A stretch of DNA of 64,000 nucleotides from Diphasiastrum complanatum (lineage: Eukaryota; Streptophyta; Lycopodiopsida; Lycopodiales; Lycopodiaceae). A program made the translations under genes and the position numbers. Location: positions 21,270,709-21,334,708 of the forward strand of contig CM055103.1 in NCBI GenBank assembly GCA_029204225.1. The letters are read 5' to 3'. The first letter of the stretch is position 1. Every line of letters begins with the position of its first letter. Below, piece by piece: positions 25,901 to 35,237 of the stretch. The notes under the pieces are model-generated. The model searched no databases. It was not told the DNA's origin and saw only the letters and a list, made by a program, of their open reading frames with translations.

Positions 25901-26041
25901 TTAGTGAAAGCTTTGCAAAGGCAATCAAGGGTAAATGTTTCGCTCACAATAATATGCAACCAGTGGATCATGTTTCTGAAGTTCGTTGGCTCGCTGCAGA
26001 TAAGGAAGCAGGATTCTCGCAGGCTCCAACTGTCCCGCCAT
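11624..26041 (-). CDS. LIP5: LIP5/VTA1 homologue, six exons, 456 aa
   Basis: Spliced CDS on the - strand: 26041-25948, 25284-25184, 23982-23873, 16960-16885, 16670-16530 and 12472-11624, totalling 1371 bases including the TAG stop. All junctions are GT-AG and phases agree. LIP5 is the cytosolic and endosomal activator of the AAA ATPase SKD1/VPS4, which disassembles ESCRT-III during multivesicular-body sorting. Residues 1-160 form the tandem-MIT region (LLPYLQRANELQKHDPLVAY; HLYVEGFALNVFAKADKQDR; TAKTFYAASLFFEVLHQFG). Residues about 175-410 are a Ser/Pro/Tyr/Ala-rich linker. Residues about 416-450 are the C-terminal VSL region that binds VPS4 (ASRFAVSALAFDDVPTAIAY, then LKRSLELL). Length is close to plant relatives (Arabidopsis about 420 aa). 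No internal stop or frameshift is seen, so it is probably functional despite TE-filled introns. Confidence 0.92.
13866..13918. repeat. (GA)n microsatellite in LIP5 intron 5
   Basis: About 26 perfect GA dinucleotides. The open frames across it are low-complexity artefacts. Confidence 0.95.
14260..14965 (-). pseudogene. Ty3/gypsy chromovirus 3' pol fragment in LIP5 intron 5
   Basis: Read on the - strand, the frame has the post-integrase segment of chromoviruses (QCAQDRNRHYANLKRSPRDF, then QVGDWVYLRIP, KLSPRYRGPYQILKKI and HPVFHVSRLKKSL). A stop follows, and then a chromodomain-like end, VTEHLVRWKGRTDDDDSWEH. Just downstream is a polypurine tract (AATAAGGGGGGAAG, near 14281-14294) and TGTGACCACGG, a likely 3' LTR start near 14278. 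The integrase catalytic core is missing. It lies in the same orientation as LIP5. Confidence 0.8.
14966..16529. other. LIP5 intron 5 remainder
   Basis: No gene recognised. Purine- and C-rich stretches near 15480-15530 and short ORFs on both strands lack any domain. It may be decayed gypsy interior, since it lies upstream of the pol fragment on the same strand, but no motif supports that. Confidence 0.4.
16530..16670 (-). CDS. LIP5: LIP5 exon 5
   Basis: Acceptor AACTCCAG|ATCGAG. Encodes IEQKQKYSEWKAADIRKALS, then EGRKPQPGPP, the end of the MIT region. The donor is uncertain. GAG|GTCAGC (used here) joins exon 6 in phase. A donor 20 bases further on (TATA|GTTTAAGT) also joins in phase with a shifted acceptor and would add a few residues. 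Confidence 0.85.
16885..16960 (-). CDS. LIP5: LIP5 exon 4
   Basis: Acceptor AAGCCAG|GATTAC, donor CCTGAT|GTAAGA. Encodes (L)ITAKTFYAASLFFEVLHQF and GEMQPD. A nearby alternative acceptor (TTACAG, nine bases further in) keeps the frame but would delete three conserved residues, so the upstream AG is preferred. Confidence 0.9.
17755..19510 (+). pseudogene. Ty3/gypsy chromovirus 3' half in LIP5 intron 4, antisense
   Basis: On the + strand: RNase H tail (WAELMQEFDMSIRYRRGKFN, then ADALSRMP); integrase zinc region (GHPGIPKTYELL, CQICQVNKAERLKAGGLLQP); integrase core; a GKPPxxY-less linker with LRVPVDSKTLKSG and KLSPRYCGPF; and a chromodomain end (YREYLVK, stop, NDQPVENATWERG). Two of the three integrase catalytic acids are replaced: the family's 'MDF' is MNFMVGLP, and 'GQTERVN' is GQTKRVN. 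The middle SDRDSKFNGNFW is kept. With stops at 18151-18153, 19029-19031 and 19428-19430 the copy is dead. RT and gag are absent. Confidence 0.9.
19520..19800 (+). mobile_element. gypsy polypurine tract and 3' LTR start
   Basis: TTCTTAAGGGGGAGGGAG, a classic polypurine tract, is followed at 19538 by TGTTACGAGCACGTAACC, the probable start of the 3' LTR. The LTR seems to run to about 19.8 kb, where the antisense LINE 3' end begins. Its end and target-site duplication were not found. Confidence 0.65.
22450..22800 (-). pseudogene. possible LINE ORF1-like or leader segment
   Basis: An open frame from 22800 starts MAPKKEGGASSHRS and is rich in repeated PEAVA/LPEV units. After a stop it continues with a heptad-like Lys/Glu/Leu stretch (FLAYKVKVLKTEMKSLKDEI) that could form a coiled coil. 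Location just upstream of the endonuclease suggests the 5' part of the LINE. A coiled-coil ORF1 is known in several LINE clades; assignment here is inference. Confidence 0.4.
22620..22760. repeat. TGCCTCAGGCAG minisatellite
   Basis: Five or more imperfect copies of a unit containing CTGCCTCAGGCAG or CTACCTGAGGCAG, each partly palindromic. The repetition accounts for the PEAVA-like protein repeats on the - strand and for similar frames on the + strand. Confidence 0.75.
22801..23872. other. LIP5 intron 4, 5' portion
   Basis: Between the LINE and exon 3 I see no coding sequence or recognised repeat. The sequence is AT-rich with normal intron character. Confidence 0.5.
23873..23982 (-). CDS. LIP5: LIP5 exon 3
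   Basis: Acceptor TTTGCAG|GATAAA, donor ACTT|GTAAGT. Encodes DKRVVKLSTDDHLYVEGFAL and then NVFAKADKQDRAGHAD, plus two bases of a Leu codon completed about 6.9 kb away by exon 4. Confidence 0.92.
25184..25284 (-). CDS. LIP5: LIP5 exon 2
   Basis: Acceptor TTTGTAG|GT, donor GAGAAG|GTATTG. Completes the split Cys codon and encodes RLYAMEKGLKIPAKERTKAT and on to NQLEK, the highly conserved first MIT-domain region. Confidence 0.92.
25948..26041 (-). CDS. LIP5: LIP5 exon 1 (coding part)
   Basis: The ATG at 26041 is in a good context (AAGAAATGGCG) and starts MAGQLEPARILLPYLQRANE, matching the N-terminus expected of plant LIP5. It encodes residues 1-31 plus one base of a split Cys codon. The donor is ATT|GTGAGC. 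The antisense frame and the overlapping 60-codon frame here are shadows. Confidence 0.92.
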
Positions 26042-26335
26042 TTCTTTCCAACTCCAAAATCAGGTTGATTGCTCAAACTACAAAGGTAGATTCAATCAAG
26101 GTTTTACTCCCCTGTATGCATTTACTCGTTCGTCAAATCGTGAAGATTGAATGAATGGGCAGGCAAGCAGCTGCAGATTTGCACAGAAAGTGGGTTGAAT
26201 TGCATCTGTACGAACACATTCCCACCACACACACACATGCCAGGAGAGGAGAAGGAGAAGAGAGGAGGACAAGCGTAAAAGAAAAGAACGAGTCACTACT
26301 GCATTTGGATGGCCTCGAAGCTCTAGCACAAGGCA

Positions 26336-26336
<1 letters not shown>

Positions 26337-26388
<52 letters not shown>

Positions 26389-26405
26389 TACACACACACA
26401 CACAC
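26337..26405. repeat. (CT)n(CA)n compound microsatellite upstream of LIP5
   Basis: About 20 CT units followed by CA units, about 300 bases 5' of the LIP5 ATG, so it reads (TG)n(GA)n on the gene's strand. GA-rich tracts are common in plant 5' leaders and promoters. It could be in the LIP5 leader or promoter, but no TATA box or transcription start can be fixed. Confidence 0.9.
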
Positions 26406-26544
26406 AAACACCTCGGTATCTGTGCCTTTATAACCCAAGACCTTATCCCTGAAATCTCCTTAATCTCTACCTATGTATCTCCTTAGCTCTGCATAAAATG
26501 TGTCACCATTTACTTAGAAACTCTTTGTTCATTACACATTGCAT

Positions 26545-26723
26545 CACACTTTGTGGATAGAGTTGTTGAATGCAAACCGGCAAGGCGGAGGCTCGAATCC
26601 TAGCCATTGTGTAGTGACATCTTAGGAGCTTGGTCCTCACTTGGCATTGCTCGAATAGGGTTGTTGTGTTGTATAAGTTGTGTATAACCTACTAGTTGCA
26701 TAACTTTGTTTAAAAAAAAAAAA
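26545..26723 (+). mobile_element. possible tRNA-derived SINE
   Basis: The segment has a B-box-like GGCTCGAATCC (26590-26600) about 45 bases after a weak A-box-like TGGATAGAGTTG, and ends in an A run at 26711-26723. That layout fits a Pol III SINE of the plant type. Target-site duplications were not identified and the A box is poor, so it could be chance or an old tRNA pseudogene. Confidence 0.4.
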
Positions 26724-27425
26724 TGCTCTCTCTTTATACACGGCGTTCTATCTCAAGAATGTTATATAGAGATCTTTCTCTAACAGTACTTCTCTTTTTA
26801 AGTCCATTTACGCATTTTCAAAATCCTACATTGCACCTCACATTCAAGAGTCCAATGTTCATTCTACCAAGATGTGCCATAAAACATTTTTAAACAAGTT
26901 CAAGACACTTTTTATGTGAAATAGTTCTAATATATATTAACAAATAAGATGTTACAAAGAAAGGCTAGTGGTTTCTTTTGCATTTGATTTTATCAAAATG
27001 AAAAGCATTGAGTATTAAGATATAATAGTGATGCCTCTTAGTTGTGAGTCTGTGTGTGTGCGCACGCGCCCGTGTGTGTGGCGCATGTTTGAACCTAACA
27101 AATCTATCTAAACATTCTCACTACAGTACAAAAAAAATAGAATTCATCCAAAGTCATCATAGTCAAAAATACCATCTCGATAGAACCTAACTACTAGCAA
27201 AGGTTCAAGTTGAGGAGAATATGCGCACCTGCATCCATCCACAACAACAATAGTATTAGAATAGGGAAAACATAGTGAGAACTATAGATGCCTACACATA
27301 TTCTTAGTTGTTATCCATTTCACAACAAGTAGTCATTATTGTTATCCATTGTTTCAATTTGACACAAATTTATCAAATTATAAGACTAAAAGTGTAGTTA
27401 TAGGTGCTTCAAGATAAAGATAAAG

Positions 27426-27426
<1 letters not shown>
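26724..27426. other. intergenic, no gene recognised
   Basis: AT-rich sequence with a short (TG)n/(CG)-rich tract near 27050-27085. Nothing coding is seen on either strand. Confidence 0.5.
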
Positions 27427-27456
<30 letters not shown>

Positions 27457-27473
27457 ACTTACATACACTTTTT

Positions 27474-27522
27474 TATGCATGGGTGAGGGGACCATGCATC
27501 CTCCTCCCCTCACCCATGCATA
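27474..27522. repeat. 17-bp-arm palindrome in Helitron 5' subterminal region
   Basis: Arms 27474-27490 and 27506-27522 are perfect inverse complements (core TGCATGGGTGAGGGG) separated by 15 bases. Weaker versions follow the other inferred 5' ends near 38435, 38630 and 45060. A hairpin at a fixed distance from the end suggests a structural role in the element. Confidence 0.85.
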
Positions 27523-27689
27523 CACATTTTTTGAACTAAAAAGTGGGGAGGAGGATGCATGCATGGGGGCCCCTCCCCACCTCCTCATACATACATATTG
27601 GTTCCTCCTCCAACCTCCACCTCCCCTATTCAACATATTGGTTTCTCCCCCAGCCTCCACCTCCCCTATTCAACATCTCTCTCCCTCCC

Positions 27690-27729
27690 TCCCCCCCCCC
27701 TCTCTCTCTCTCTCTAAGATCCATCTCTT

Positions 27730-27821
<92 letters not shown>

Positions 27822-27846
27822 ATCAAAAGCAAGCAAGAAGAAGAAG

Positions 27847-27912
<66 letters not shown>
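27690..27912. repeat. (CT)n-(CA)n-(GAA)n-(GA)n compound microsatellite
   Basis: CT units 27699-27764, CA units about 27769-27822, AAG units about 27835-27848, then GA units to 27911. The ORFs read through here are low-complexity artefacts. Confidence 0.95.
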
Positions 27913-28614
27913 CTTTTTCTAGGGTTATCAAAGTGCGGAAGTCTTTTTAAGATGATCTAACCGTTAGATCTCTTTCCCTCATGTGTATAAGTTGGATGAT
28001 GAATGCAGGAAGCCTAAATTCCCAACAACAACAAAAAAGTGGTGAGGTCAATCAATTCAAATATTCACTACCACCTATGAATGAGGTATTGACCAAATTT
28101 GAAGAAAAGCCCTTATCGAAACTAATAAAACATCCTAGAAATTTTTTATCCAAGTAAAATATGCAAAATTGCTCCGGTCAGATGGTAGAAAAAATCACTA
28201 TTTTAAAAGTGAGAATAAAATGATTTTTAATCGAGAATTTTGGAGCCTGTATAGAACGATCCAACTGTTAGATCTCTTTACTATAGAAAGATAAAGTGGG
28301 TGCAATTATTTGATACACATTTTGACCGAAGAGATTTTTCAGGTTCTATTGAGATCAGAATTTATTAGCTTTTTTCTGCTGTGACCAATGGAGGGAGATG
28401 AAGATGGAGCTGGTGAAGGAGACCTTCACCTCAGCTTGCAGCCAGAGATGGGGAGAGGTAGGGCACCTCCCTTTTAGGGATCTAAATCTGCATTTCCAGC
28501 TTTGAATAGATTTGTTTTTTCAAGAGAAAGAGAGAAAAACCAGTCAGCACGAAAGGAGAAGCAAGACGAAGCAAGAGCAAGAGCAAGAGCAAGAGGAAGC
28601 AAGACAAATGCAAG

Positions 28615-28728
28615 TCCTCTCATCATCATCATCTTCTTCTTCCTCCTCCTCCTCATCATCATTAACATCATCATCTTCTTCCTCCTCATCCTCCTCCTCC
28701 TCCTCCTCCTCTTCTTTTTCTTCTTCAC
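28615..28728. repeat. (TCA/TCC/TCT)n trinucleotide tract
   Basis: An imperfect pyrimidine-rich trinucleotide array, open in all three + frames and giving poly-Ser, poly-Ile and poly-Leu. It is preceded by (AAGAGC)n near 28572-28595. Not a gene. Confidence 0.9.
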
Positions 28729-29236
28729 CTATAACCTAAAACGTAATGCGTAATGCATAATGCCTAAAGCCTAATGTAATGGGTCGTAAAGGGCCATTAC
28801 ATAGTACAATATTGTTTGCGTTTTTTTTGTTGAAATTCTTAGTGAATTAAAAGCCTAATTGAGTATAATCTAGTCGAGTCTAACAACCTAATCATTCATA
28901 AATCTATTTAATAGCATAATTGTTCACAACCTAATCAAGCCGAATCGTTAGCAAGAGAGTGGGCGATATAATGTGAGGGAGGGGTGAGAACCCTAAAGCT
29001 AAATGGCATGGTGTCATACCTATCACCCAGACCACCTAACAACTACCATGTTGAAAAGGGCCATTTTGAATAGTTATGTTCAAAAAATGTAGGCTTGACA
29101 TTTCATAACTACTATATAAAATGATATGGTAGTGCGCAATGAACTGGTCTGGGGGCGATCAGACCCCATTACAATGAGGTTAAGAGGGGGTGAGAAATTA
29201 TAAGAGAAGAAAGGGAAATCGGGATGGAACGAAAAG

Positions 29237-29287
<51 letters not shown>

Positions 29288-29292
29288 TGCAC
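29237..29292. repeat. (GT)n microsatellite
   Basis: More than 20 GT units at 29237-29290. The ORFs here on both strands are artefacts. Confidence 0.95.
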
Positions 29293-29364
29293 GCGTTGTG
29301 TGTGTGGGGACCGAGGGATATGGTAAAACTAAATCTAAAATATGGAAGAGGGTGAGAGAAAAGA

Positions 29365-30733
29365 GACTGGTCGGATTTGTGCTAGAGATGTCAAAACGTC
29401 GGACGGAAGGTGGCCACAGATTTGTGGGCTTGGCACGAACCCACTGGACCAAGTGCAGCTCAACTTGGACGTCGTTTTTCTGATAATGTCCTTCGTGTCG
29501 GATGGAGCGCCATTAGGGCACAAGAATAGACTACTTTTTGGCATTCCAAATAAGTGGTCCGATATCGTCGAAGGGCTTTGTTTTGCATGTTGTCTGTTCT
29601 GTCTAGTGCTGCATGCTGAGATGAACCCGAAGCAACAAACCGGACTCCAAATGGTTCCGTATTTACAAATAAACATGCTTCCAAGCCATAAATTCTAAAA
29701 GCAATATAGGAAACCTAGGCCTGTCGGACCGGAAATTGGTCGGATTCGTCCTAGAGATGTCAGAACCTCGTACGGAAGGTGGCCACAGGTTCGTGGGCTT
29801 GGCACGAACCCACTGGACCAGGTGCAGCTCAACTTGGACGTCGTTTTTATGAAAATGTCCTTCATGCCAGATGGAGCACCATTGAGGCACAAGAATGGAC
29901 TATTTTGGCATTCCCAAGAAGTGGTTCGATATTGTCGAACGAGCTCTGTTTTGCATGTTGTCTCTGTCCAGTGCTACACACCGAGACAAAACCGCATCAA
30001 CAAACCGGGATTCAAATGGTTCTGTACTCACAGAAAAATGTGCGTCCGAGTCATAAACCCTAAAAGCAATATAGGGAACCTAGGCCTCGGACTGGTCGGA
30101 TTCATGCTAGAGATGTCAAAACCTCGGACGGAAAGTGGCCACAGATTCGTGGGCACGAACCCACTAGACCAAATGCGGCTCAACTTGGACGTCGGTTTTC
30201 TAAAAATGTCCTTCGTCCTGGATGGAGCGCCATTAGGGCACAAGAATATACTACTTTTTGGCATTCCCACGAAGTGGTCCGATATTGACGAATGGGCTCC
30301 ATTTTGCATGCTGTCTATTCTGTGGAGTGTTGCACGCCGAGACAAACCTGCAGCAACAAACCGGGCTCCAAATGGTTCCGTACTCACAAAGAAACGTACG
30401 TCCGAGCTATAAACCCTAAAAACAGTATAGGAAATCTAGGCATGTCTGACCGAAAACTGGTCAAATTCGTGCTAGAGATGTCAGAACCTCGGATGGAAGG
30501 TGGCCACAGGTTTGTGGGCTTGGCACGAACCCACTAGACTAATTGTAGTTCAATTCGGACGTCGTTTGCCTGAAAATGTCCTTCATGCCGGAAGGAGCAC
30601 CATTTAGGGCACAACAAATGGACCACTTTTCGACATTCCCAATAAGTGGTCCAGTATCTTCGAACGGGCTCCATCTTGCATGTCGTCTGTTTTGTCCTTT
30701 GCTTGGACACCGAGACAAACCTGCAGCAAACAT
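29365..30733. repeat. ~360-bp satellite array, cluster 1 (about 3.8 copies)
   Basis: Equivalent points ATGTCA(A/G)AACNTCG(G/T)A occur at about 29389, 29758, 30115 and 30479, giving a period near 360-370. Shared landmarks in every unit include GGCACGAACCCACT, CAACTTGGACGTCG and ACCGAGACAAAC-like ends. Units differ by scattered substitutions and small indels. ORFs in several frames (for example 29822-30412) are by-products of the repeat. Confidence 0.9.
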
Positions 30734-31280
30734 GTGTGTGTATGTCTATGGGATTGAGGCTGTGTGCGCGTATGTATGTGCAGATGGTGCAGGTTGTGGT
30801 AAACTATAGGATATTTGTGCGAGAGATAATGGAGTTATTCTGTTTTGGAAGTGATGTTTATCCATGTAGTATTATCTGGGTGATAGAGCAATTCACCCAA
30901 TTTTTGTACTATCAGCAACTTTGCGAAAATTTTCTTTCTCGAAAGAGATTTTTATTGATAAATGTAGATGAATTTGTTAGTAATATGAAGTTATATTTGA
31001 AGGATATGAAATTGTGAGACTAAGTAAAGTACAGACAGTGTTGGATTTGATGATGTACACAGCGGTATTTAAAAATGACTTTGTATTTTGAATTTTATAT
31101 AAATCCGAGTTTGAATTTTGTGTAAATCTTTTATTTCTAAATTGATGCTTACTCTTATTTGGCTGATTGGGATGTACACAGAATGTCTACATTAGTAAAT
31201 GATATATTTAGTTTATATTATCCTTTGGTTAATGTTTATATCTAGTATATATATCTATTAGATTTTAATTTTAAAAAAAT

Positions 31281-31432
31281 AAGAAACGTGCACGCCACGC
31301 ATGTGAAAAGTGGTGGTAGTTGATATAAGCTTTGGTAAGAAATGTGCACGCCACGCATGTGAAAAGTGGTAACAACTGATATATAAGCTTTCTTAAAAAA
31401 CGTGCATGCCATGCATGTGAAAAGTGGTGGTA
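31281..31432. repeat. ~60-bp minisatellite, three copies
   Basis: Three tandem units share CACGCATGTGAAAAGTGGT (third: CATGCATGTGAAAAGTGGT) and AAGCTTT with a spacing of about 60 bases. It lies 200 bases upstream of the Helitron 3' end at 31646 and is followed by a short CA run. Confidence 0.85.
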
Positions 31433-31614
31433 TACACACACACACACAAACAACCCTAATCCTAAATCTGCACCATATTTGTACGATCATTGGCCGTCCA
31501 CCCAAACCATCGGCCGCCACCCAAAATTTCGGCTAATTGTCACTGACAACTTCCGACCCAAACCATTAACCTTCGACCCAAACCAACGGTCGTAACCCAA
31601 ATTGTCGGCCGTCC

Positions 31615-31646
31615 ATTTTCCGTCAACGACAGGCACTCTTTACTAG
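31615..31646 (+). mobile_element. Helitron 3' terminus 1 (hairpin + CTAG)
   Basis: Contains CCGTCAACGACAGG (a degenerate hairpin), then CACTCTTTACTAG ending at 31646 and followed by T, as expected for A/T target insertion. The preceding 150 bases share GGCCGCCAC and CGTC-rich text with the terminus at 38390. Confidence 0.7.
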
Positions 31647-31667
31647 TCTATGTATATATATTTAAAC

Positions 31668-31914
31668 TTATGTTCAGTACAAAACAGTTAGAACTTTGGA
31701 CGGGAAGGTGTCCACAGGTTTGTGGGCTCGACACGAACCCACAGGAACATTTGCAACTCAATTTTGACGACGTTTGTACAGAAACGTCGTTTCTGTCGAG
31801 GGGAATGTCACTAAATGGACTACTTTTCAACATCCCCAAGAATTGGTCCAGTGTCGTCGAACAAGGTCCATTTTTCAGACCGTTTGTTCCATCCTATGTT
31901 CTCATGTTCTAAAA
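31668..31914. repeat. ~360-bp satellite, cluster 2 (partial unit)
   Basis: About 245 bases of one satellite unit: GGTGTCCACAGGTTTGTGGG, then TCGACACGAACCCAC and GTCACTAAATGGACTAC. It is closer to cluster 3 than to cluster 1. It begins about 20 bases after the inferred Helitron 5' terminus. Confidence 0.85.
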
Positions 31915-32229
31915 AGGACAACATTCATTCATTTCCTAAATTCTGGAAGTGAAAAGCATTTTATGAGGAAGAAGAAAAAGAATTCCAAACTCTTCAAGAA
32001 ATAGCATTCAAAGATCTTTTGCAAGAAAACATTCCAGGATCTTCAAGCAATGGCATGGTGGCAGTAGGGCATGAATCCGTAGGTGAAGTAGATGCTGATG
32101 GGTATGTCTAAATTTTTTTGCAAGCAGAGAGCAATCGGTGCAGGGAGATCGGTGAGGACTGTGAGGAGGTTAACGAGGGCTTAACGAGGGCTAATAGATG
32201 GCCGCAGCTACAGCAGGTCCAGCGAGGGC

Positions 32230-33776
32230 TGGAAAGCAACTCCAGTGAGCTGTAGGATAGGAAGGGCCAGCCAGGCAGGTCCAACAGTCAGGTTTTTCTG
32301 GCGACAGAGAAGAGTTTCTAAATTCTTACTATGATCACTGGCTTTTTCAACACTCGGATTTTTCTGGCGACAGAGGAGAGTTTCTAAATTGTGGTTTTTC
32401 AGCTGGAAAATGGAGGCCATTGCTGACATGATTGGCACTACCACTTAGACTGCATGCATCAACGTTCCTGAGAAGCAGCAATGCACTTAAATCAGTAAGA
32501 TTGATTCTCTCGCCAACATTTTTCATCTTGAAGATAAGACTATTTTCTACTAGCTGAACAGGGACAAATGTACACTTCACATATTTACATTGCAGGGAGG
32601 CCATTTCACCACAAAGCATTGTGTCCAAATTCTGAATGAAGCCTAATTCAGAAGTACATTTCACCAAGCATGCACCCCTGGTTCCAACCCAAGCTAGATA
32701 TATCCTCACTCGCGCACTGGGGGGCAAGAGCACAGCAAGAGCACAACCCAAGTTCTTATCCACCGCACTACTGAGCCTTGAATGTCTCTCAATTTCAACC
32801 TTAATAGAGAGTTGTAACCTATGCTCATGGCACTTATCGTCATAAGATAACTGATCAAAGCTCGCAGACTGTGAAGGAGGAGGAGGAAAGGCTTTAGGTT
32901 ATGAGCTCTGGCATTTAGCTGCCAATGAATTACCTCCATTCCAACCCGGAACAAGCTGACTTGAGCAAGCTTTAGCTCATCTATTTGTCTTCCATTTTGC
33001 ACATCCAAAAGAACTTTCTGAGCAGACTGAGAAGACTACCTAGGCCAGCTATAGTGACCAAACCCTCTTGCAAAACAGGAAGCAAAGAGTAGAAAGGAAA
33101 AGTGTACGAGGGACAAACAAAATCCATTTCTGAAGCATTTCCAACATGCAAAGAATTTTGTTCTTGATCTTTCAAACATTGTATGTCGTAGCACAGATGC
33201 AATAGATGGAGCCAATAATCTCACCTCCTTCAAGTAACTAGGCTTGATCAAAGATAAGCCATCAGGAAGTAAGTCTATCATCTTCTTGGAAGAAATCCAT
33301 CTACCATTGATAGACATATCCTTTTGAGAGAAATCTGTGAAACTTTTTATTGCATTTGCTACAGTGGTAGCGTTTGGATGATTTACATTGCCCAACAACA
33401 TCGACATGAGATGTGGGAACATCAGCATATCTAGGGGTTTCAACAATCTACTACTCTGCTTTCAAAACTGACAAATTATCAAGATCAATCTATGCTACAA
33501 CGCCTGGGGAGCGACGCACTTCACTAAGCATAGACACAATTTATACATCCGACCTTGCTATACCTGGGCGGGACGATCGGGAAGAGGTAGATCCACCACA
33601 GAACCTTTCGTGGCAGGCAAAAGCGGCAAGGGCTCCAGCAGCTTTCTGGATCGCAACAGATTGTCTGCCTCAGGCTGAGGCTGAGGCCATAACAAATGGA
33701 ACAAAATAGCGCTCCAGGAAGAAGGAGAGGAGGAGGCCACCATGGGGATGGAGATATATAAGGAGGAGGCCGCCAT
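32230..33776 (-). pseudogene. fragments of an unrecognised plant gene
   Basis: Several - strand frames look like true coding exons rather than noise, but I cannot name the family. 33776-33560 starts MAASSLYISIPMVASSS and contains PEADNLLRSRKLLEPL. 33446-33232 has PHLMSMLLGNVNHPNATTVA and WISSKKMIDLLPDGLSLIKP, ending at a good donor (GAG|GTGAGA). 32870-32350 has a frame through ALAVLLPPSARVRIYLAWVG and TRGACLVKCTSELGFIQNLD. Frameshifts and stops separate parts of it. The orientation is opposite to the enclosing Helitron unit. It may be a captured gene piece or a decayed host gene. Confidence 0.4.
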
Positions 33777-33839
33777 GTCAGTTCAAATAACATACAACTG
33801 GGTGGAGCTTCTACTTCATAACTTCGAGTATACTGCGCC

Positions 33840-34525
33840 AGCTACACAGGGTTGCTTCTAAGTGAGTAATCTTTTTTGTTAAGTAGCATTACTTTTGGTG
33901 AGATTGAAGTTTTTTTAGAACCTTTTTATTTTGTCAATGTTTAGGTGTTCTCACTGGAAAGCGTTGTTGCCAAAGGTCCAAAAGCGTTACTCATAGGATT
34001 GAAACTAGCCAGCTGCTATGAAGAGGTTGCAAAACCACTTTATGAATTGTTTTTGAGAACCAATTGTTTGTCTAGAAACTTTTGGAAACTTATCAGCAAT
34101 AAAGCTCTAAATTGGCCCAACATTCAATTTTTTGTTTTATTTCTAGCTAGAATTTGAAGTTCTAATATGTATTCATTTAAGGCTATATAGGATTCAAGTA
34201 CTGTTAGGATTCAAGGCTGTATAGGATTTAAGGCTATAAAGTTCTCGAAATATAGGATTCAAGTACTCTTAAGTTTCTTGCACACGACACAAGGAGAGGC
34301 GTTCTTTTTGGTTGAAATAAATACAGCTTCACTTTTTTTTTTTCCTGAGTTTAGTTCTCAAACTTTTTTAGAAAACTGAATACGTTTATATTAGATCTTA
34401 TCGAGATTTGCTTCTATGAGCCAACATTTGCATCCGGGTTTAATCTCCGTGATGCTTGATGTAAATTGCCTCTATTTAAATTTGTCCCTCTCATTTCATT
34501 GTTGCCTCGATTGAGTTTTCCACCT
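33840..34525. other. no gene recognised
   Basis: AT-rich sequence with a local short duplication near 34180-34270 (variants of TATAGGATTCAAGTACTNTTA). Short frames lack domains. Confidence 0.5.
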
Positions 34526-34900
34526 CTACCTCTCATGGCTATAGATTGATCCATCGAGCAATTTTGAGAATTCGCAAACATAGTTGCTCATCCAGGTTTG
34601 AATGTCCAAAACACGTGCATTAGACAACATTTGATTGGAATCTAATAGCACTTCTAGTATGCTATGGATAACATCCGATGCATCCTGAAGGACTTCAACA
34701 CAATCATGCAAGGCTACAACATCTCTTATCTTCACCTTTGCAGCATTTGTACCATCCTTAGATCCTGCGTGCAGAAGTCCTGACAGATAGTGCAAGTTCA
34801 CACTCTTTAAAGTAGCTCTCATGGATTTGCCTACCAAATCCACATGACTATCCTTCTGCACCACGCTATCCTTTGCTATAATCTTTATTTTATTAATAAA
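34526..34900 (-). pseudogene. pectinesterase-inhibitor (PMEI) domain fragment
   Basis: The - strand frame shows the four-helix PMEI pattern: KVKIRDVVALHDCVEVLQDA (family 'AL.DC.E...DA.D.L'), then SILEVLL, then DIQTWMSNYVCEFSKLLDG (family 'D.QTWLSAALTN..TCLDG'). The helix Cys of ALxDC is kept; the later Cys has shifted. PMEI domains inhibit pectin methylesterases or form the pro-region of type I enzymes in the cell wall. Here there is no signal peptide and no PME catalytic domain, and the frame stops soon after the LLDG motif. It is a gene fragment lying within Helitron unit B. Confidence 0.65.
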
Positions 34901-35237
34901 AGACTTTTTGATAATGAAACTAAATAGCTTGAATATGCCTGTGGGCAGGCCTTATGATAAAGGCCTAAGATTATAGTCCATTGTCCATAGTTTACTGCTC
35001 TTATGTTCTATACTCCAAATCTATCTGCCAACTTCTACACGGCTTTTTGTGAGAAGTTTTTCTATTTAGTCTTGGCCTACATTCCCAAACCTACATCAAA
35101 AGAGTAACTTTTGTAATACGAACTGCCTTCAACAAATCCATACATACATATATAAACACGATCCATTTCTTCCATGCCAATGAATGTAAATACTTTATGT
35201 GAGGAGGTAAGATAGTCATTGTATATATCAATACCTA

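Larger units (their letters stand above)
27427..31646 (+). mobile_element. Helitron unit A (non-autonomous candidate)
   Basis: The left side is a (TA)n tract followed by ACTTACATACACTTTT and a perfect palindrome. The same stretch follows the inferred 5' termini at 38391, 40872 and 45019. The right side ends in a Helitron-type 3' terminus (see 31615-31646). Inside are CT/CA/GA microsatellites, a trinucleotide tract, the ~360-bp satellite array and a 60-bp minisatellite; no transposase. Helitrons typically start TC, end CTRR after a short hairpin and insert between A and T. The exact 5' base is hidden in the (TA)n tract, so the pairing of these two ends is inference. Confidence 0.5.

Noticed and set aside
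25894-26154. ORFs overlapping LIP5 exon 1 in other frames
   Set aside because: They are shadows of the exon; the LIP5 frame has clear homology and correct splice sites.
28474-28753. Poly-Ser, poly-Ile and poly-Arg ORFs
   Set aside because: All frames of a trinucleotide tract are open; a low-complexity artefact.
29365-30733. ORFs up to 196 codons in the repeat array
   Set aside because: The frames are periodic with the ~360-bp satellite, occur on both strands and have no protein motif.
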